Positions 51,377-60,541 are shown, numbered from the stretch's first letter. The stretch: 64,000 bases of DNA from QHXQ01 sp045807745 (GCA_045807745.1 JBJMGT010000023.1:1-64000); one strand, 5' to 3'. Notes: generated from the sequence alone by a model not told the origin. Program-made: numbers and translations.

Positions 51377-54004
51377 ATGAGGTTGTCGCTGTCTGTCAGT
51401 GCGCTAGTGGCGCGCGGTGCGTGTAGGTTTGTGTCGTTGCTACGCCGGTCGTTGTTGGCCGGGGCGGTGTTGTGCGCGTTAGTGATCGCTGTCGGTGCGG
51501 CCACTCTGCCGAGCGGTTTTACGGAGACACAGATCACAGGGCTATCAAATCCGACCGCGATGACGTTTGCGCCGGATGGGCGTCTGTTCATCTGTCAACA
51601 GGGCGGGGCGTTGCGCGTGGTCAAGAACGGCGCGTTGTTGGCGACGCCGTTCCTCACCGTGACGGTGGACTCGGCGGGCGAGCGCGGCCTGCTCGGCGTC
51701 GCCTTTGATCCGAACTTTGCGACGAATCACTTCATCTACATCTATTACACGGCGACGACACCTGCGACGCACAATCGCGTCAGTCGCTTCACGGCGAGCA
51801 CGGCGAATCCCGATGTCGTGGTTGCGGGCAGCGAACAGATCATCCTCGATCTCAACAACCTGTCGAGCGCGACCAATCACAATGGCGGCGCGATCCACTT
51901 CGGCCCCGATGGCAAACTTTATGTCGCCGTCGGCGAGAACGCCAACCCGGCCAACTCGCAGACGTTTGCAAATCTGCTCGGTAAATTCCTGCGCATCAAC
52001 ACCGACCCGGCGAACGTCGTCCCGACCGACAACCCGTACTTCAATGATCCCAACGTAACGGGCGTCAACAAAGCGATCTGGTCGCTGGGCTTTCGCAATC
52101 CGTTTACGTTCGCGTTCCAGCCGGGCACAGGGCGCATGTTTATCAATGACGTGGGGCAGAACACTTGGGAAGAGATCAACGACGGCATTGCGCACTCGAA
52201 CTATGGCTGGAACACCTGCGAGGGCTTCTGCTCGCCGCCGAACGCGAACTTCCGCGATCCCCTCTACGAATATAACCACACGACGGGCACGCCCACAGGT
52301 TGCGCCATCGTCGGCGCTGCGTTCTACAACCCGCCGACCGTGCAGTTCCCCGCGACCTACGTCGGCAAGTATTTCTTCGGCGACTTGTGCGGCAATTACA
52401 TACGCTACGTCGATCCGGGCACGGGCGGCACGATCCCCGCTTCGACCGCGTTCGCCACAGGGCTTTCGTCGCCGGTCGATCTGCAAGTCGCCGCGGACGG
52501 CACGCTCTGGTATCTCAATCGCGGCACGAACAGTGTCTTTCGCATTCAATTCCCCGCCGGGCAAGTGCCGCCGTCCATCACGCAGCACCCAGCGGATCAG
52601 ACCGTCGTCGCTGGGCAGACTGCCACCTTCAGCGTGCAGGCGTCGGGCGCGCAGACGCTCAACTATCAGTGGCAGCGCAACAACGTGGACATCATGGGCG
52701 CGAACTCCACGAGCTACACGACGCCGCCTACCACGCTCGCCGACAACGGCGCGCAGTTTCGCTGCGTCGTCACCAACGGCTTTGGCCCAGCGACCTCGAA
52801 CAACGCTACCCTGACGGTGACGGCCGCCGCGCAGACCGGCGACCTCATCATCAGCGAGTTCCGCAACTTCGGCCCCGAAGGCGCGCTCACGACGGGCGCT
52901 ATGGACGATTTCGTCGAAATCTATAACAACACCAATGCCGCCATCACAGTCGCGACCACAGACGGCTCGGCCGGTTGGGCGCTCGTCTCCGCAGACAACA
53001 CCACGCTGTTCGTTATCCCGACGGGCACGACGATCCCCGCGCGCGCACACTACCTCGCGGCCAACCCGGCCGAGTACAGCCTCGGCGCTTATGCAACCCC
53101 GGACATCAACTTCAACGCAGACCTCGCACAAGGCATCGCGTTATTCAAGACGGCCAATGCCAACAACTTCAACCTCGCCAACCGGCTCGACGCCGTCGGC
53201 TTCAGCAGCGATACAGGCATCCTCGCCGGTCTGACACACGAAGGCACGCCCATCCCCGCGCCGACTGGTCAGCCCGTTTCAAACGAGGATTTCAGTTACG
53301 TGCGCAGGCTGGAGACCGGCACGGCGCAGGACACGGGCGACAACGCCAACGACTTTGTCCGCGTCTGCACCTGCATCGATCAAGCGGGGCAGACGCAAGG
53401 CATCCTCGGCGCGCCGGGGCCGGAGAACACGACGAGTCCCATTCAGCGCAACGCCCAAGTCAAAGCTTCCTTGATCGAGCCGCAGCAAGCTTCGACCAAC
53501 CCGCCGAACCGCGTGCGCGATTTCACGCCGGTCACGAACGGTGCGCAAGGCACGTTAGAGATTCGCCGCCGCTTCAAGAACTCGACCGGGCAATCTGTGA
53601 CTAAACTCCGCTTTCGCATCGTGGATATCACAACCTTGAACACGCCGAATCCGGGCGGCGCACAGGCCGACCTGCGCTTGTTGACCTCAAGTGATCTAGC
53701 GGTGACCACGAGTCTGGGGAATCTGACGGTGCGCGGGACGGTGCTGGAGCAGCCGCCCGGTCAGGCTGGCGGAGGTGGGTTGAACTCAAGCGGGGTGCTC
53801 AATCTGGCGGGGAGCATCGCGCCGGGCGCGACCGTTGATGTGCGCTTCGTCTTAGGCGTGCAAGCAAGCGGTCGTTTCCGCTTCCTCGTCAACATCGAAG
53901 CCCTCACCAGTGCCAGCGGGCTGCTCAAAGGCGGCACAACACGCGCGCCGCTCAACGCTGTCGGCAGCGTGTGCTCGGGCTGCAAAGTGTTGGGCAAGAT
54001 GTGA
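51377..54004 (+). CDS. secreted sugar dehydrogenase-like protein with Ig and lamin-tail-like modules
   Basis: 875 residues from ATG 51377. A signal region ends near ALVIAVGA. Residues about 35-375 are a glucose/sorbosone dehydrogenase beta-propeller (PQQ-type): NPTAMTFAPDGRLFICQQGG, GERGLLGVAFDPNF, NHNGGAIHFGPDGKLYVAVGEN, YGWNTCEG. About 390-480 is an Ig-like domain (QPSITQHPADQTVVAGQTATFSV in part), then a lamin-tail-like domain (GDLIISEFRNFGPEG, DFVEIYNNT) and a C-terminal beta region. It probably oxidises sugars at the surface or, like some relatives, only binds them; PQQ genes are not in the window. Confidence 0.87.
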   Translation: MRLSLSVSALVARGACRFVSLLRRSLLAGAVLCALVIAVGAATLPSGFTETQITGLSNPTAMTFAPDGRLFICQQGGALRVVKNGALLATPFLTVTVDSAGERGLLGVAFDPNFATNHFIYIYYTATTPATHNRVSRFTASTANPDVVVAGSEQIILDLNNLSSATNHNGGAIHFGPDGKLYVAVGENANPANSQTFANLLGKFLRINTDPANVVPTDNPYFNDPNVTGVNKAIWSLGFRNPFTFAFQPGTGRMFINDVGQNTWEEINDGIAHSNYGWNTCEGFCSPPNANFRDPLYEYNHTTGTPTGCAIVGAAFYNPPTVQFPATYVGKYFFGDLCGNYIRYVDPGTGGTIPASTAFATGLSSPVDLQVAADGTLWYLNRGTNSVFRIQFPAGQVPPSITQHPADQTVVAGQTATFSVQASGAQTLNYQWQRNNVDIMGANSTSYTTPPTTLADNGAQFRCVVTNGFGPATSNNATLTVTAAAQTGDLIISEFRNFGPEGALTTGAMDDFVEIYNNTNAAITVATTDGSAGWALVSADNTTLFVIPTGTTIPARAHYLAANPAEYSLGAYATPDINFNADLAQGIALFKTANANNFNLANRLDAVGFSSDTGILAGLTHEGTPIPAPTGQPVSNEDFSYVRRLETGTAQDTGDNANDFVRVCTCIDQAGQTQGILGAPGPENTTSPIQRNAQVKASLIEPQQASTNPPNRVRDFTPVTNGAQGTLEIRRRFKNSTGQSVTKLRFRIVDITTLNTPNPGGAQADLRLLTSSDLAVTTSLGNLTVRGTVLEQPPGQAGGGGLNSSGVLNLAGSIAPGATVDVRFVLGVQASGRFRFLVNIEALTSASGLLKGGTTRAPLNAVGSVCSGCKVLGKM

Positions 54005-54024
54005 CGGCGAAGGCGAGAAGAGAC

Positions 54025-54049
54025 GATCTCAAATCTCAGATTTGAGATC
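54025..54049. repeat. GATCTCAAATCT palindrome
   Basis: Perfect 12-bp arms around one base, 21 bp after the dehydrogenase stop. Same motif family as 8964-8989. Confidence 0.75.
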
Positions 54050-54074
54050 ATAGAGCCGCAGGTAAAACTGAGCT

Positions 54075-54114
54075 AAAAATAAAGGGCCGCTCTGGCAAGC
54101 GGCCCTTTATTTTT
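54075..54114 (+). terminator. terminator after sugar dehydrogenase gene
   Basis: Perfect 17-bp arms (54075-54091 and 54098-54114) with GGGCCGCT core, A tract before and T tract after, so it can work in both directions. The 420-bp gap 54005-54424 also holds tRNA-Arg and its hairpin. Confidence 0.92.
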
Positions 54115-54253
54115 AAGTCAGGTAAGACACCGGGCATGATACGATGAAAAGAGCATTCAAAGACGGCGACGCGCCTCCCGCAGCATTACACGTTGATACG
54201 TGCGCTCACGGTGACAGTTTGCGCAGACAATGTTGAATTTGAGGGATGAAGAA

Positions 54254-54284
54254 ATAAGAGCGGCTGCGACGCAGCCGCTCTTAT
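54254..54284 (-). terminator. hairpin after tRNA-Arg
   Basis: Perfect 14-bp stem ATAAGAGCGGCTGC around GAC, 12 nt beyond the tRNA 3' end on the minus strand, followed in that direction by TTTCTTC. Likely the tRNA terminator. Confidence 0.8.
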
Positions 54285-54295
54285 CGTATGCATAA

Positions 54296-54369
54296 TACAC
54301 CCGGGAAGACTCGAACTTCCGACCTTCTGATTCGTAGTCAGACGCTCTATCCAACTGAGCTACGGGTGC
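54296..54369 (-). tRNA. tRNA-Arg (anticodon ACG)
   Basis: 74-nt cloverleaf on the minus strand: acceptor GCACCCG pairing with CGGGTGT (one G-U pair), D arm GCTC...GAGC, anticodon stem TCTGA/TCAGA with loop CTACGAA giving ACG at 34-36, and T arm GGAAGTTCGAGTCTTCC. ACG is edited to ICG by TadA in bacteria and reads CGU, CGC and CGA. Discriminator A; CCA is not encoded. Confidence 0.97.
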
Positions 54370-54424
54370 ATAGTGTGGAAAAAATATAAGGGCGGCTCGC
54401 GCGAGTGTCAAGCGGGCGCACTTG

Positions 54425-55489
54425 TCACTTGGCGTAGTAGCCGGGGCGTGTGCGGGCGATGGCGTCGGGGCGCGCGACTGCGATGGTGATGGCGCGCCAG
54501 TTGCCGTCGCGCTTGGGGCTGGCGGACTGGTAGGCGAGGCTGTAGAGCGTGCGCATCTCGGCCGCCACCTGCGCGTAGATGCGCCCCATGTCTTCCAAGC
54601 GATAGATGTTGTGCAACTGTCCGCCCGTGCGGTTGGCGAGCACTTCGAGGCGCGCGCGCGCCGCCACGTACTTCGCGGCCTGCGGCGGCGACAGTGGCTC
54701 GAATACTTTCGGATCGCCAGAGGGTAGCGCCATCGGATAGATGGTTATGCCCTGCCGGTCGGCCGCGTTCAGCACGTTGTTCAGCGCCGGACTGGCCTCC
54801 GGCTTGAGCGCCGCGATGGCTGCTTCGTTCGTTGCGGCGCTGGAAGTCAGAGTGCGATCCTGCCGGTCGAGTTCTGTGTCGATCCCGTCGGTCAACACGA
54901 CGACGGCCTTGCGCCGTTTGTCGCCCTCCTTGGCTAACTCTCTGAGCGAATAGTTGAGCGCCTTATAGAGATTGGTCTCGCCCGAACCTTCGGCTAGATT
55001 GATCGCCTCCACCATCTTGCGCCGGTCGGTGGTGAAGGGCGCAAGTATCTCGATCTTGTCTACGGTCTGGCCCTTCTTCTTCGCAGCATGGAAGGTGACG
55101 ACGGCGACGCGGTCTTCGGGGCCGATGGCGTCGATGAAGCGCGTCGCGGCCTGCTTCAATGAAGTGCGGAAGTTCAAGGTCGAGCCGGACATGTCGAGCA
55201 GCAGGACGAGGCTGAAGGGCGTCTCGGTCGGCTCGAAGTTAAGGATCGTCTGGCGCACGCCGTCCTCGTAGACGACGAAATCATTCTTCGTCAGATCGAT
55301 CAACGGCCGCCCCTTCGGATCGGCCACGCCGACGTTCAAGAGCACGAGATCGGACTTGACCCGATAAACTTCCTCGTCATCTGGCGTCTGTGCGCGCAGT
55401 CCAGCGCCGCCCGCGCAGAGGACAAGTAGACCCGCGCAGGCGAGCAGGAGTTGACGCATTGTCTGTTTAAGAGAGCGAAACTGTATCAT
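54425..55489 (-). CDS. secreted VWA-domain protein (VWFA-related, acidobacterial type)
   Basis: 354 residues from ATG 55489 (ATG 55459 gives a shorter form with the same signal). Signal peptide ends GLRAQ near residue 34. A short beta part with NDFVVYEDGVRQTILNFEP leads to a VWA domain (about 90-290) with MIDAS DMSGS from Asp99 and VVLTDGIDTE. It ends TRPGYYAK, a typical end of this family. It is the second such protein; the MIDAS here has the canonical DxSGS, unlike DVSLS at 4708-5955. Function unknown, probably surface protein binding. Confidence 0.88.
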   Translation of the reverse strand: MIQFRSLKQTMRQLLLACAGLLVLCAGGAGLRAQTPDDEEVYRVKSDLVLLNVGVADPKGRPLIDLTKNDFVVYEDGVRQTILNFEPTETPFSLVLLLDMSGSTLNFRTSLKQAATRFIDAIGPEDRVAVVTFHAAKKKGQTVDKIEILAPFTTDRRKMVEAINLAEGSGETNLYKALNYSLRELAKEGDKRRKAVVVLTDGIDTELDRQDRTLTSSAATNEAAIAALKPEASPALNNVLNAADRQGITIYPMALPSGDPKVFEPLSPPQAAKYVAARARLEVLANRTGGQLHNIYRLEDMGRIYAQVAAEMRTLYSLAYQSASPKRDGNWRAITIAVARPDAIARTRPGYYAK

Positions 55490-55875
55490 CGCAATAAAAT
55501 AGGGCCGCCACCGACGCCCACAGTATGCAAACTGCGTGGGGCGCTTGGCAAGTGGCGATGTTTGGTTGCGATAGGCGGCCGACGCGTTGCTTCTGGGCAA
55601 AGGGCACTATGGGCACACGGGGCTAAGGTAATTGACGCCCGGAAAATGGAGCGCGCAAATAGAAAGATGCCGCGCACGCGTTTGACCCAAATTGGGATTT
55701 GAACTCAATGGAATACCCGTTAAACTAGCATGTGCCAGTGTCAGCGCGAGGGGTTGTGCGAAGCAATAAGCTTGCTAGTCGTAAGCGACCAAGCTTCTCT
55801 CCGGTATGCCAAAATGTAAGGCAGGTTATCGTCTCTCACTGCCCTGAACCGAACACTCACTTGCTGGGAAATTCT
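55490..55875. other. divergent promoter region without a gene
   Basis: 386 bp between the divergent VWA and CadC-like genes. No open frame looks coding and no long repeat is present. Both promoters must lie here; I see no box pair good enough to call. Confidence 0.4.
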
Positions 55876-57657
55876 ATGAAGGAAGAGCACGATAAAGTTT
55901 ATGCGTTTGGGCCCTTCCGTCTGGACGGGCCTGTGCGTCGCCTCCTGCGCACGGGCCGGCCAGTCCCGCTCAAGTCGAAACTCTACGACATCCTCCTGCT
56001 GCTCGTGGAGCGACATGGCCAACTGGTGACGAAAGAGGAGTTGATGCAAGCGGTCTGGCCCGACCGCTTCGTCGAGGAGAACAATCTGACCGTGCACATG
56101 AGCGCACTGCGCCGCGTGCTCGGCGAAAGCCATCGCGCACACCGCTATATCGAAACAGTGCCGGGGCGCGGTTATCGCTTCGTGGCGAAGATTAGCGCGG
56201 CGCGCGCCGACGATGCGGCGTGGGGCGGCGGCGCGCAGACCGGCACAGGGTTGGCAGCGGATGCGGACGCAAACAGGGCGGTGAAATATCTGGCCGTACT
56301 GCCCTTCCTCAACGTGCATACCGAACCGGAGTTAGAGTATCTCGCGGACGGCGTGACCGAGAGCATCATTAACAGTCTCGCGCAACTGCGTTCCCTGCGC
56401 GTGTTGGCGCGCAGCACCGTGTTCCGCTACAAGAACGGCGCGGCAGACCCGCTGACGACCGGACGCGCATTAGGCGTACAAGTCGTGCTGACGGGTAGGA
56501 TTTCACAGCTTGGCAGCGCGTTGACCGTCAGCGTGGAGTTGGTGGACGTCGAAGACGGTACGCAGGTCTGGGGCGCGCATTATCATCGCCAACTGACCGA
56601 CCTCCTAGCCGTCCAGGCCGACATCGCGCGCGAAGTATCGCGGGAGTTAAGCCCGCGGCTGACGAGCGAAGAGGGGCAGCGGCTAACGAGCGGCCCGACA
56701 GCCAGCGCGGCCGCCTACGAGTTATATCTCAAGGGGCGTTACCTGTGGAACAAGCGGACTGAAGAAGGATTGCGCAAAGCCATCACTTATTTCCAGCGCG
56801 CGGCGGCCGCAGACGAGCGTTACGCGCTGGCTTACGCCGGTCTCGCCGACTGCTACAACCTGCTCAAATCATACGGCGTGCTCCCGCCGCGCGCATCCAT
56901 CCCGCAGATCAAAGCAGCGGCGGAGCAGGCGCTCGCCCTCGACGACCGGCTCGCCGAAGCACACGCCTCGCTGGGTTTGGTCAGCCTGCTCTACGACTGG
57001 GACTCTGCCCGCGCCGAACAGTCTTTCAGCCGCGCTATCGGTTTTAGCCCCAGCTATTCGACCGCGCACCATTGGTACTCCCTCTGCCTCAGAGGCGCGC
57101 GGCGCTTCGACGAGGCCAGAGCGGAGCTAAGGCTGGCGCAGGCCCTTGACCCACTCTCGTTGATCATCAACACGGCCGTCGGCGTGCAACTGTTTTATGA
57201 GCGCCGGTATGTCGAGGCGATAGACCATCTGCGTGAGACGCTCGAACTAGAGCCGCGGTTCTACTCGGCCCACAGCGTGCTGGGGCAGGCATACGTTCAG
57301 CGTGGGATGTTTAAAGAGGCCGTCGCCGCAGCAAAGCGCGGGGTCAAGTTATCGCACCATCCGGAGGCGCTCGCGCTACTCGGCTATGTGCAGGCCATGG
57401 CCGGCGAGGGCGAAGAAGCACGCCTCGTCCTGGCGACCTTGAACCGACTGGCCCAGTCCAGATATATAGACCCGGCCTATTTGGCCAACGTCTATCTCGG
57501 CCTCGGCGAGCGAGCGCAAGCCTGCGCGTGGCTGACCAAGGCTTATGAAAACCGGAGTGAGGCCATGACGCTGCTCCACCTCGACCCGCGCTACGATAGC
57601 CTCCGCGCAGACCCCCGTTTCAAACGGCTGCTGCGGCGCGTCGGTCTTGACACTTAA
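55876..57657 (+). CDS. CadC-like winged-helix/TPR transcriptional regulator
   Basis: 593 residues from ATG 55876. Residues about 5-100 are an OmpR-type winged helix (YAFGPFRLDGPVRRLLRTGRPVPLKSKLYDILLLLVE in part; YIETVPGRGYRFVAKI at the end). About 135-275 is a TolB/FlgO-like domain (KYLAVLPFLNVHTEPELEYLADGVTESIINSLAQL in part). TPR motifs fill the rest to about 590. No membrane helix, so unlike CadC itself it is soluble. Such regulators are expanded in Acidobacteriota. No phosphoacceptor receiver; targets unknown, with the divergent VWA gene or the following cluster as candidates. Confidence 0.9.
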   Translation: MKEEHDKVYAFGPFRLDGPVRRLLRTGRPVPLKSKLYDILLLLVERHGQLVTKEELMQAVWPDRFVEENNLTVHMSALRRVLGESHRAHRYIETVPGRGYRFVAKISAARADDAAWGGGAQTGTGLAADADANRAVKYLAVLPFLNVHTEPELEYLADGVTESIINSLAQLRSLRVLARSTVFRYKNGAADPLTTGRALGVQVVLTGRISQLGSALTVSVELVDVEDGTQVWGAHYHRQLTDLLAVQADIAREVSRELSPRLTSEEGQRLTSGPTASAAAYELYLKGRYLWNKRTEEGLRKAITYFQRAAAADERYALAYAGLADCYNLLKSYGVLPPRASIPQIKAAAEQALALDDRLAEAHASLGLVSLLYDWDSARAEQSFSRAIGFSPSYSTAHHWYSLCLRGARRFDEARAELRLAQALDPLSLIINTAVGVQLFYERRYVEAIDHLRETLELEPRFYSAHSVLGQAYVQRGMFKEAVAAAKRGVKLSHHPEALALLGYVQAMAGEGEEARLVLATLNRLAQSRYIDPAYLANVYLGLGERAQACAWLTKAYENRSEAMTLLHLDPRYDSLRADPRFKRLLRRVGLDT

Positions 57658-57711
57658 TAACCGGCGCTCGGCGGCCGACACACCCTCACCCCGCGGCGCA
57701 CGTAAAGAGAA

Positions 57712-57744
57712 TTAGGAATTCTTAGCGCCGCTTAGCAATTCTTA
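57712..57744 (+). promoter_or_regulatory. direct repeat TTAGSAATTCTTA, 20-bp phase
   Basis: TTAGGAATTCTTA at 57712-57724 and TTAGCAATTCTTA at 57732-57744, starts exactly 20 bp apart (about two helix turns), in the 262-bp gap before the envelope cluster. This is the pattern of tandem binding sites of OmpR-type proteins; the CadC-like regulator next door is a possible binder. Inference. Confidence 0.45.
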
Positions 57745-57919
57745 AAGACTTCTCTGCCGGCCATCATCTATCTTCTGCTGCGATCCCCAATTACATCACA
57801 ACCTCCCCCACAGACCAGCGCAAAGACCCCCGCCGCCTAATTTAAGGCGGCGCGTTTGGCACGCTGGGAGTCTGCATGCAACGCGGTCAAACGGGCCGCG
57901 CTACTTCAGCGCAGTAATT

Positions 57920-58501
57920 ATGAAAGCCTCAACCTTCGGCTCCCTGACCGGCATCTTCGTCATCTGTTTTGCTTGTGCGACGCACGCATCGGCGCAGACG
58001 GTCGATCACGCACAGACCGGCAGCGCCGCCGTCGCCACAGATGTGGGCGAAGCCGCCTTGCTGCGGAGCTTGTTGGCTGAAATGCGCCAGCTCCGTCTGA
58101 CGCTTCAGCGCACGACAGCCGCCACCTATCGCTTTCAACTCATTCTTGATCGCATGCGCTTGCAGCAGGGGCGCGTCGATATGTTGACGCGCGATCTGGA
58201 GGGCGCACGCCTCCAACTGGCGAACGCCCAATTCGCGCAGACCCAATATGCAGCGCGCGCAAAAGAGACGGAAGAGCAACTGGGGCAGGAGCAGGACGCG
58301 AAGCGCCACGCCATACTCGAACAGCAGTTGAAGGAGTTCAAAAGGCTTGCGGGCGTACAGGCCCAACAGGAGGAGCGCTTCCGCGAACGCGAGGCGCAGT
58401 TGACCGCGCAGTTACAGACTGAGCAGCTCAAGCTCGACGGCTTGAATACGCAACTGGATAATCTTGAGCAGATACTAACCGCGCGGGCGCAAGAACCGTA
58501 A
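57920..58501 (+). CDS. exported coiled-coil protein
   Basis: 193 residues with a signal peptide (MKASTFGSLTGIFVICFACATHASAQ). The mature part, from about residue 45, is a long Gln/Glu/Leu-rich helix predicted to form a coiled coil (LLRSLLAEMRQLRLTLQRT; RLQQGRVDMLTRDLEGARLQL; later AQQEERFREREAQLTAQLQ). No Cys in the mature chain. No family recognised. First of three same-strand genes for exported or membrane-bound proteins; likely periplasmic. Confidence 0.75.
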   Translation: MKASTFGSLTGIFVICFACATHASAQTVDHAQTGSAAVATDVGEAALLRSLLAEMRQLRLTLQRTTAATYRFQLILDRMRLQQGRVDMLTRDLEGARLQLANAQFAQTQYAARAKETEEQLGQEQDAKRHAILEQQLKEFKRLAGVQAQQEERFREREAQLTAQLQTEQLKLDGLNTQLDNLEQILTARAQEP

Positions 58502-58619
58502 GTTCAAAGCTACTTCAGCCGGCGCGTCGAGTTGCGCGCACAGGGTGCAAACCGGGAGCGCCCACCTACTCGTGTGCTCTGTTCCCGGCCCGGACACACA
58601 GACTGTCGAAGGAGGATTT

Positions 58620-59165
58620 ATGCTGAACGAACTGACGAAGAAGGTGCAGTTGTTGGCGAACCTGGCGACCATCGTCATCGCCATCCTGTTATGTTTCGCC
58701 GTGACCCGGCGCAGCGTCTTTCCTGAGCCGCCGAAGTACGCCGAGCCGGCCCCCTTCGTGCCCGTCCACGCGGGCACGAAACTCGCGCTGCCCGGCATCG
58801 ACTGGGCTAAGAATGAACGCACGCTGCTGCTCGCGCTCTCGCAAGGGTGTCACTTCTGCACGGCGAGCGCGCCCTTCTATCAACGGCTCACACAGGAGTT
58901 GTCGGGGCAGAAGAATATCGGCCTCGTGGCCCTGTTGCCCCAGCCCGTTGATAACGCCCGCACCTACCTGACGAGTCTCGGCGTTGCGGTCGCCGATGTC
59001 CGACAAGTGCCGCTCGACGCGCTCGGTGTGGTAGGCACGCCGACACTGATCTTGGTTAACAAAGAGGGCGTTGTCATTGATGCCTGGCGGGGCCAACTGC
59101 CCTCTAACAAGGAGCAGGAAGTTCTCAGCCAACTGAAGTGCGACGCCGCGCAACCGTGCGGCTGA
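58620..59165 (+). CDS. membrane-anchored thioredoxin-like protein
   Basis: 181 residues from ATG 58620 with GGAGGA upstream. One N-terminal helix (about 12-30) anchors it; the periplasmic part is a thioredoxin fold with active site C77-H-F-C80 (SQGCHFCTASAPFYQRL) and the cis-Pro loop VGTPTLILVNKEG. CxxC with His resembles DsbA-like oxidants (CPHC) more than thioredoxin (CGPC). It precedes a secreted protein with 12 cysteines, which makes disulfide formation or repair in that protein a natural role. A longer frame begins at 58545 without support. Confidence 0.85.
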   Translation: MLNELTKKVQLLANLATIVIAILLCFAVTRRSVFPEPPKYAEPAPFVPVHAGTKLALPGIDWAKNERTLLLALSQGCHFCTASAPFYQRLTQELSGQKNIGLVALLPQPVDNARTYLTSLGVAVADVRQVPLDALGVVGTPTLILVNKEGVVIDAWRGQLPSNKEQEVLSQLKCDAAQPCG

Positions 59166-59266
59166 CGTGGGCGCACCACCCAACCGCGACATGGCAGATA
59201 GCGCGAGCCTCAAGGCCCGAAGCTGTCTGCTCGAAGCTTAAGGCAGTTGAAACAAGGAGGAGCACG

Positions 59267-59899
59267 ATGAGTAAAGAATTATGGGGCCAGCGTCGTTGGC
59301 GATTTCTGGCCGCCAGCATCGCAGTCGTGTGCGCGATTGCTTTGACCTCTGCGCGTAACGCCAACGCGCAGCATGCAAGCCTGTTCGGCGACGACTACTA
59401 CTGTCCCGCCTCACAACACAGTTGCAATTTCACCGGGCGTACGGAGCCTTACTTTGCGCCAGACCCCTTTGACGTTGGCGCTGGATGCGATAGTCAATTT
59501 CTTGACTACTGGGAGTCGGCAAACGATCCCTATGGCCAGTATGATCAAGACGGGAACGGGATCGACGACCGCTCATGTTACGGGCAGTGTGACCTGCTGG
59601 CTAACACGCCGGGTTCCACTCTCCCGCCGGACTGCTACGCAAACTGCCAAGCCGGCGGCGACGGGATGAGCGGCTATGCCGGTTGTCTGCGCGGTGCTTT
59701 CGGTCTGGGCGAGCGGCCGCAGCCCTTCGGCGGCAATAGCACTGATCCGCATCGCCCCCGCTTGATTTCGGGGAACATCTATCGGTCGTGTCTTGCCGGC
59801 ACTGTGCCCGTGCTCTACCAAGACGAGTACAATAGCTGTATCGCGTCCGGAGGAACCGTGGAAGATTGCTGCTCGCAGGTGTCCAGCCACTACCCGTGA
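59267..59899 (+). CDS. secreted Cys-rich protein
   Basis: 210 residues from ATG 59267 with AAGGAGGAG upstream. Signal peptide about 1-35 ends NANAQ. The mature chain has 12 Cys, an even number, in the order C-x6-C, C, SCYGQC, DCYANC, GC, SC, SC, CC. DQDGNGIDD looks like an EF-hand/dockerin-type calcium loop. No family recognised. The thioredoxin-like gene just upstream suggests the protein depends on disulfides. It is followed by a terminator. Confidence 0.75.
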   Translation: MSKELWGQRRWRFLAASIAVVCAIALTSARNANAQHASLFGDDYYCPASQHSCNFTGRTEPYFAPDPFDVGAGCDSQFLDYWESANDPYGQYDQDGNGIDDRSCYGQCDLLANTPGSTLPPDCYANCQAGGDGMSGYAGCLRGAFGLGERPQPFGGNSTDPHRPRLISGNIYRSCLAGTVPVLYQDEYNSCIASGGTVEDCCSQVSSHYP

Positions 59900-59935
59900 G
59901 ACGCTAAGGAAGCGCACAGCGCAGTGGGAACGTTC

Positions 59936-59985
59936 AGCCGCGCCGCTACCCAGATGCAAAACGTTTGGGTAGTGGCGCGGCTTTG
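59936..59985 (+). terminator. terminator-like hairpin after Cys-rich gene
   Basis: 17-nt arms 59936-59952 and 59966-59982 (AGCCGCGCCGCTACCCA; one mismatch that can be a G-U pair) and TTT just after. Begins 37 bp past the stop; it ends the three-gene cluster. Confidence 0.8.
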
Positions 59986-60009
59986 GCCGTGCGATAAGCT
60001 CTAGTTTTG

Positions 60010-60132
60010 TTAGGCGGCGCGGCGACGCGTGCGCCGGGCGGGGGCGGCGTTAGCAGCCGGCTCATCCGCAGGCGCGGGGACGGCCGCAAGCGGCGCGGTC
60101 TTGGACGTGTGGCGGGCGGCGCGTTGCTTCAG
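60010..60132 (-). pseudogene. orphan copy of an Ala/Arg-rich C-terminal tail
   Basis: The frame ending at TAA 60010-60012 reads AARHTSKTAPLAAVPAPADE and ends ARRTRRRAA. The gene at 60542-61138 ends RARHTTKGAPLAAVPAADVAE, then ARRTRRRAA, so this is a diverged copy of its last 40 codons. It follows the VOC gene in a different frame with no start. Either a duplicated gene end or a tail lost from the VOC gene by frameshift. Confidence 0.6.
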
Positions 60133-60133
60133 G

Positions 60134-60517
60134 TTAGTCAGGCTGCCGCTCGGCGAGCATGTAACACAGACCGTCGGGCGCGACCACGAAGAACACGCGA
60201 TGGGGCACGCCGTTGCATTTGTCGAGTTTAATGGCGGTCTCCGTGGGCGGCACGCCTTTTATCTCCGCATACGCGGCTTCGATGTTGTCAACTTCGAAGA
60301 AGCAGCCCTCTTGCGAAGAGTCGCCGCCATTTTCAGCGAGGCCAATGCGGACGTTGTCGCGCGCCAGAATCACAGACCTATGTGGTGTGTCCTGGCGCGA
60401 CACGACGCGGAAGCCGAAGGTTTTTTCATAGTAGGGAATGGCCGTCTCGACGTCCTGCACCGGAAGATTCAGCGCATCGTCGGCGTAGGGCGCGGCGTAT
60501 TTGAATACGGCTCTCAT
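60134..60517 (-). CDS. VOC (glyoxalase/bleomycin resistance-like) family protein
   Basis: 127 residues, start ATG with GGGGGGAGA upstream. The vicinal oxygen chelate fold is shown by NLPVQDVETAIPYYEKTFGFRVV, SVILARDNVRIGLAENGGD, CFFEVDNIEAAYAEIKG and FFVVAPDGLCYMLAERQ. Members bind a metal or act as non-enzymatic binding proteins; substrate cannot be told. It is flanked by two copies of the same Arg-rich tail-coding sequence. Confidence 0.88.
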   Translation of the reverse strand: MRAVFKYAAPYADDALNLPVQDVETAIPYYEKTFGFRVVSRQDTPHRSVILARDNVRIGLAENGGDSSQEGCFFEVDNIEAAYAEIKGVPPTETAIKLDKCNGVPHRVFFVVAPDGLCYMLAERQPD

Positions 60518-60541
60518 CGTCTCCCCCCCACCCGGCAGCTT

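Noticed and set aside
54157..54411. 84-residue open frame across the tRNA
   Set aside because: It reads through tRNA-Arg and its terminator, so it is not a gene.
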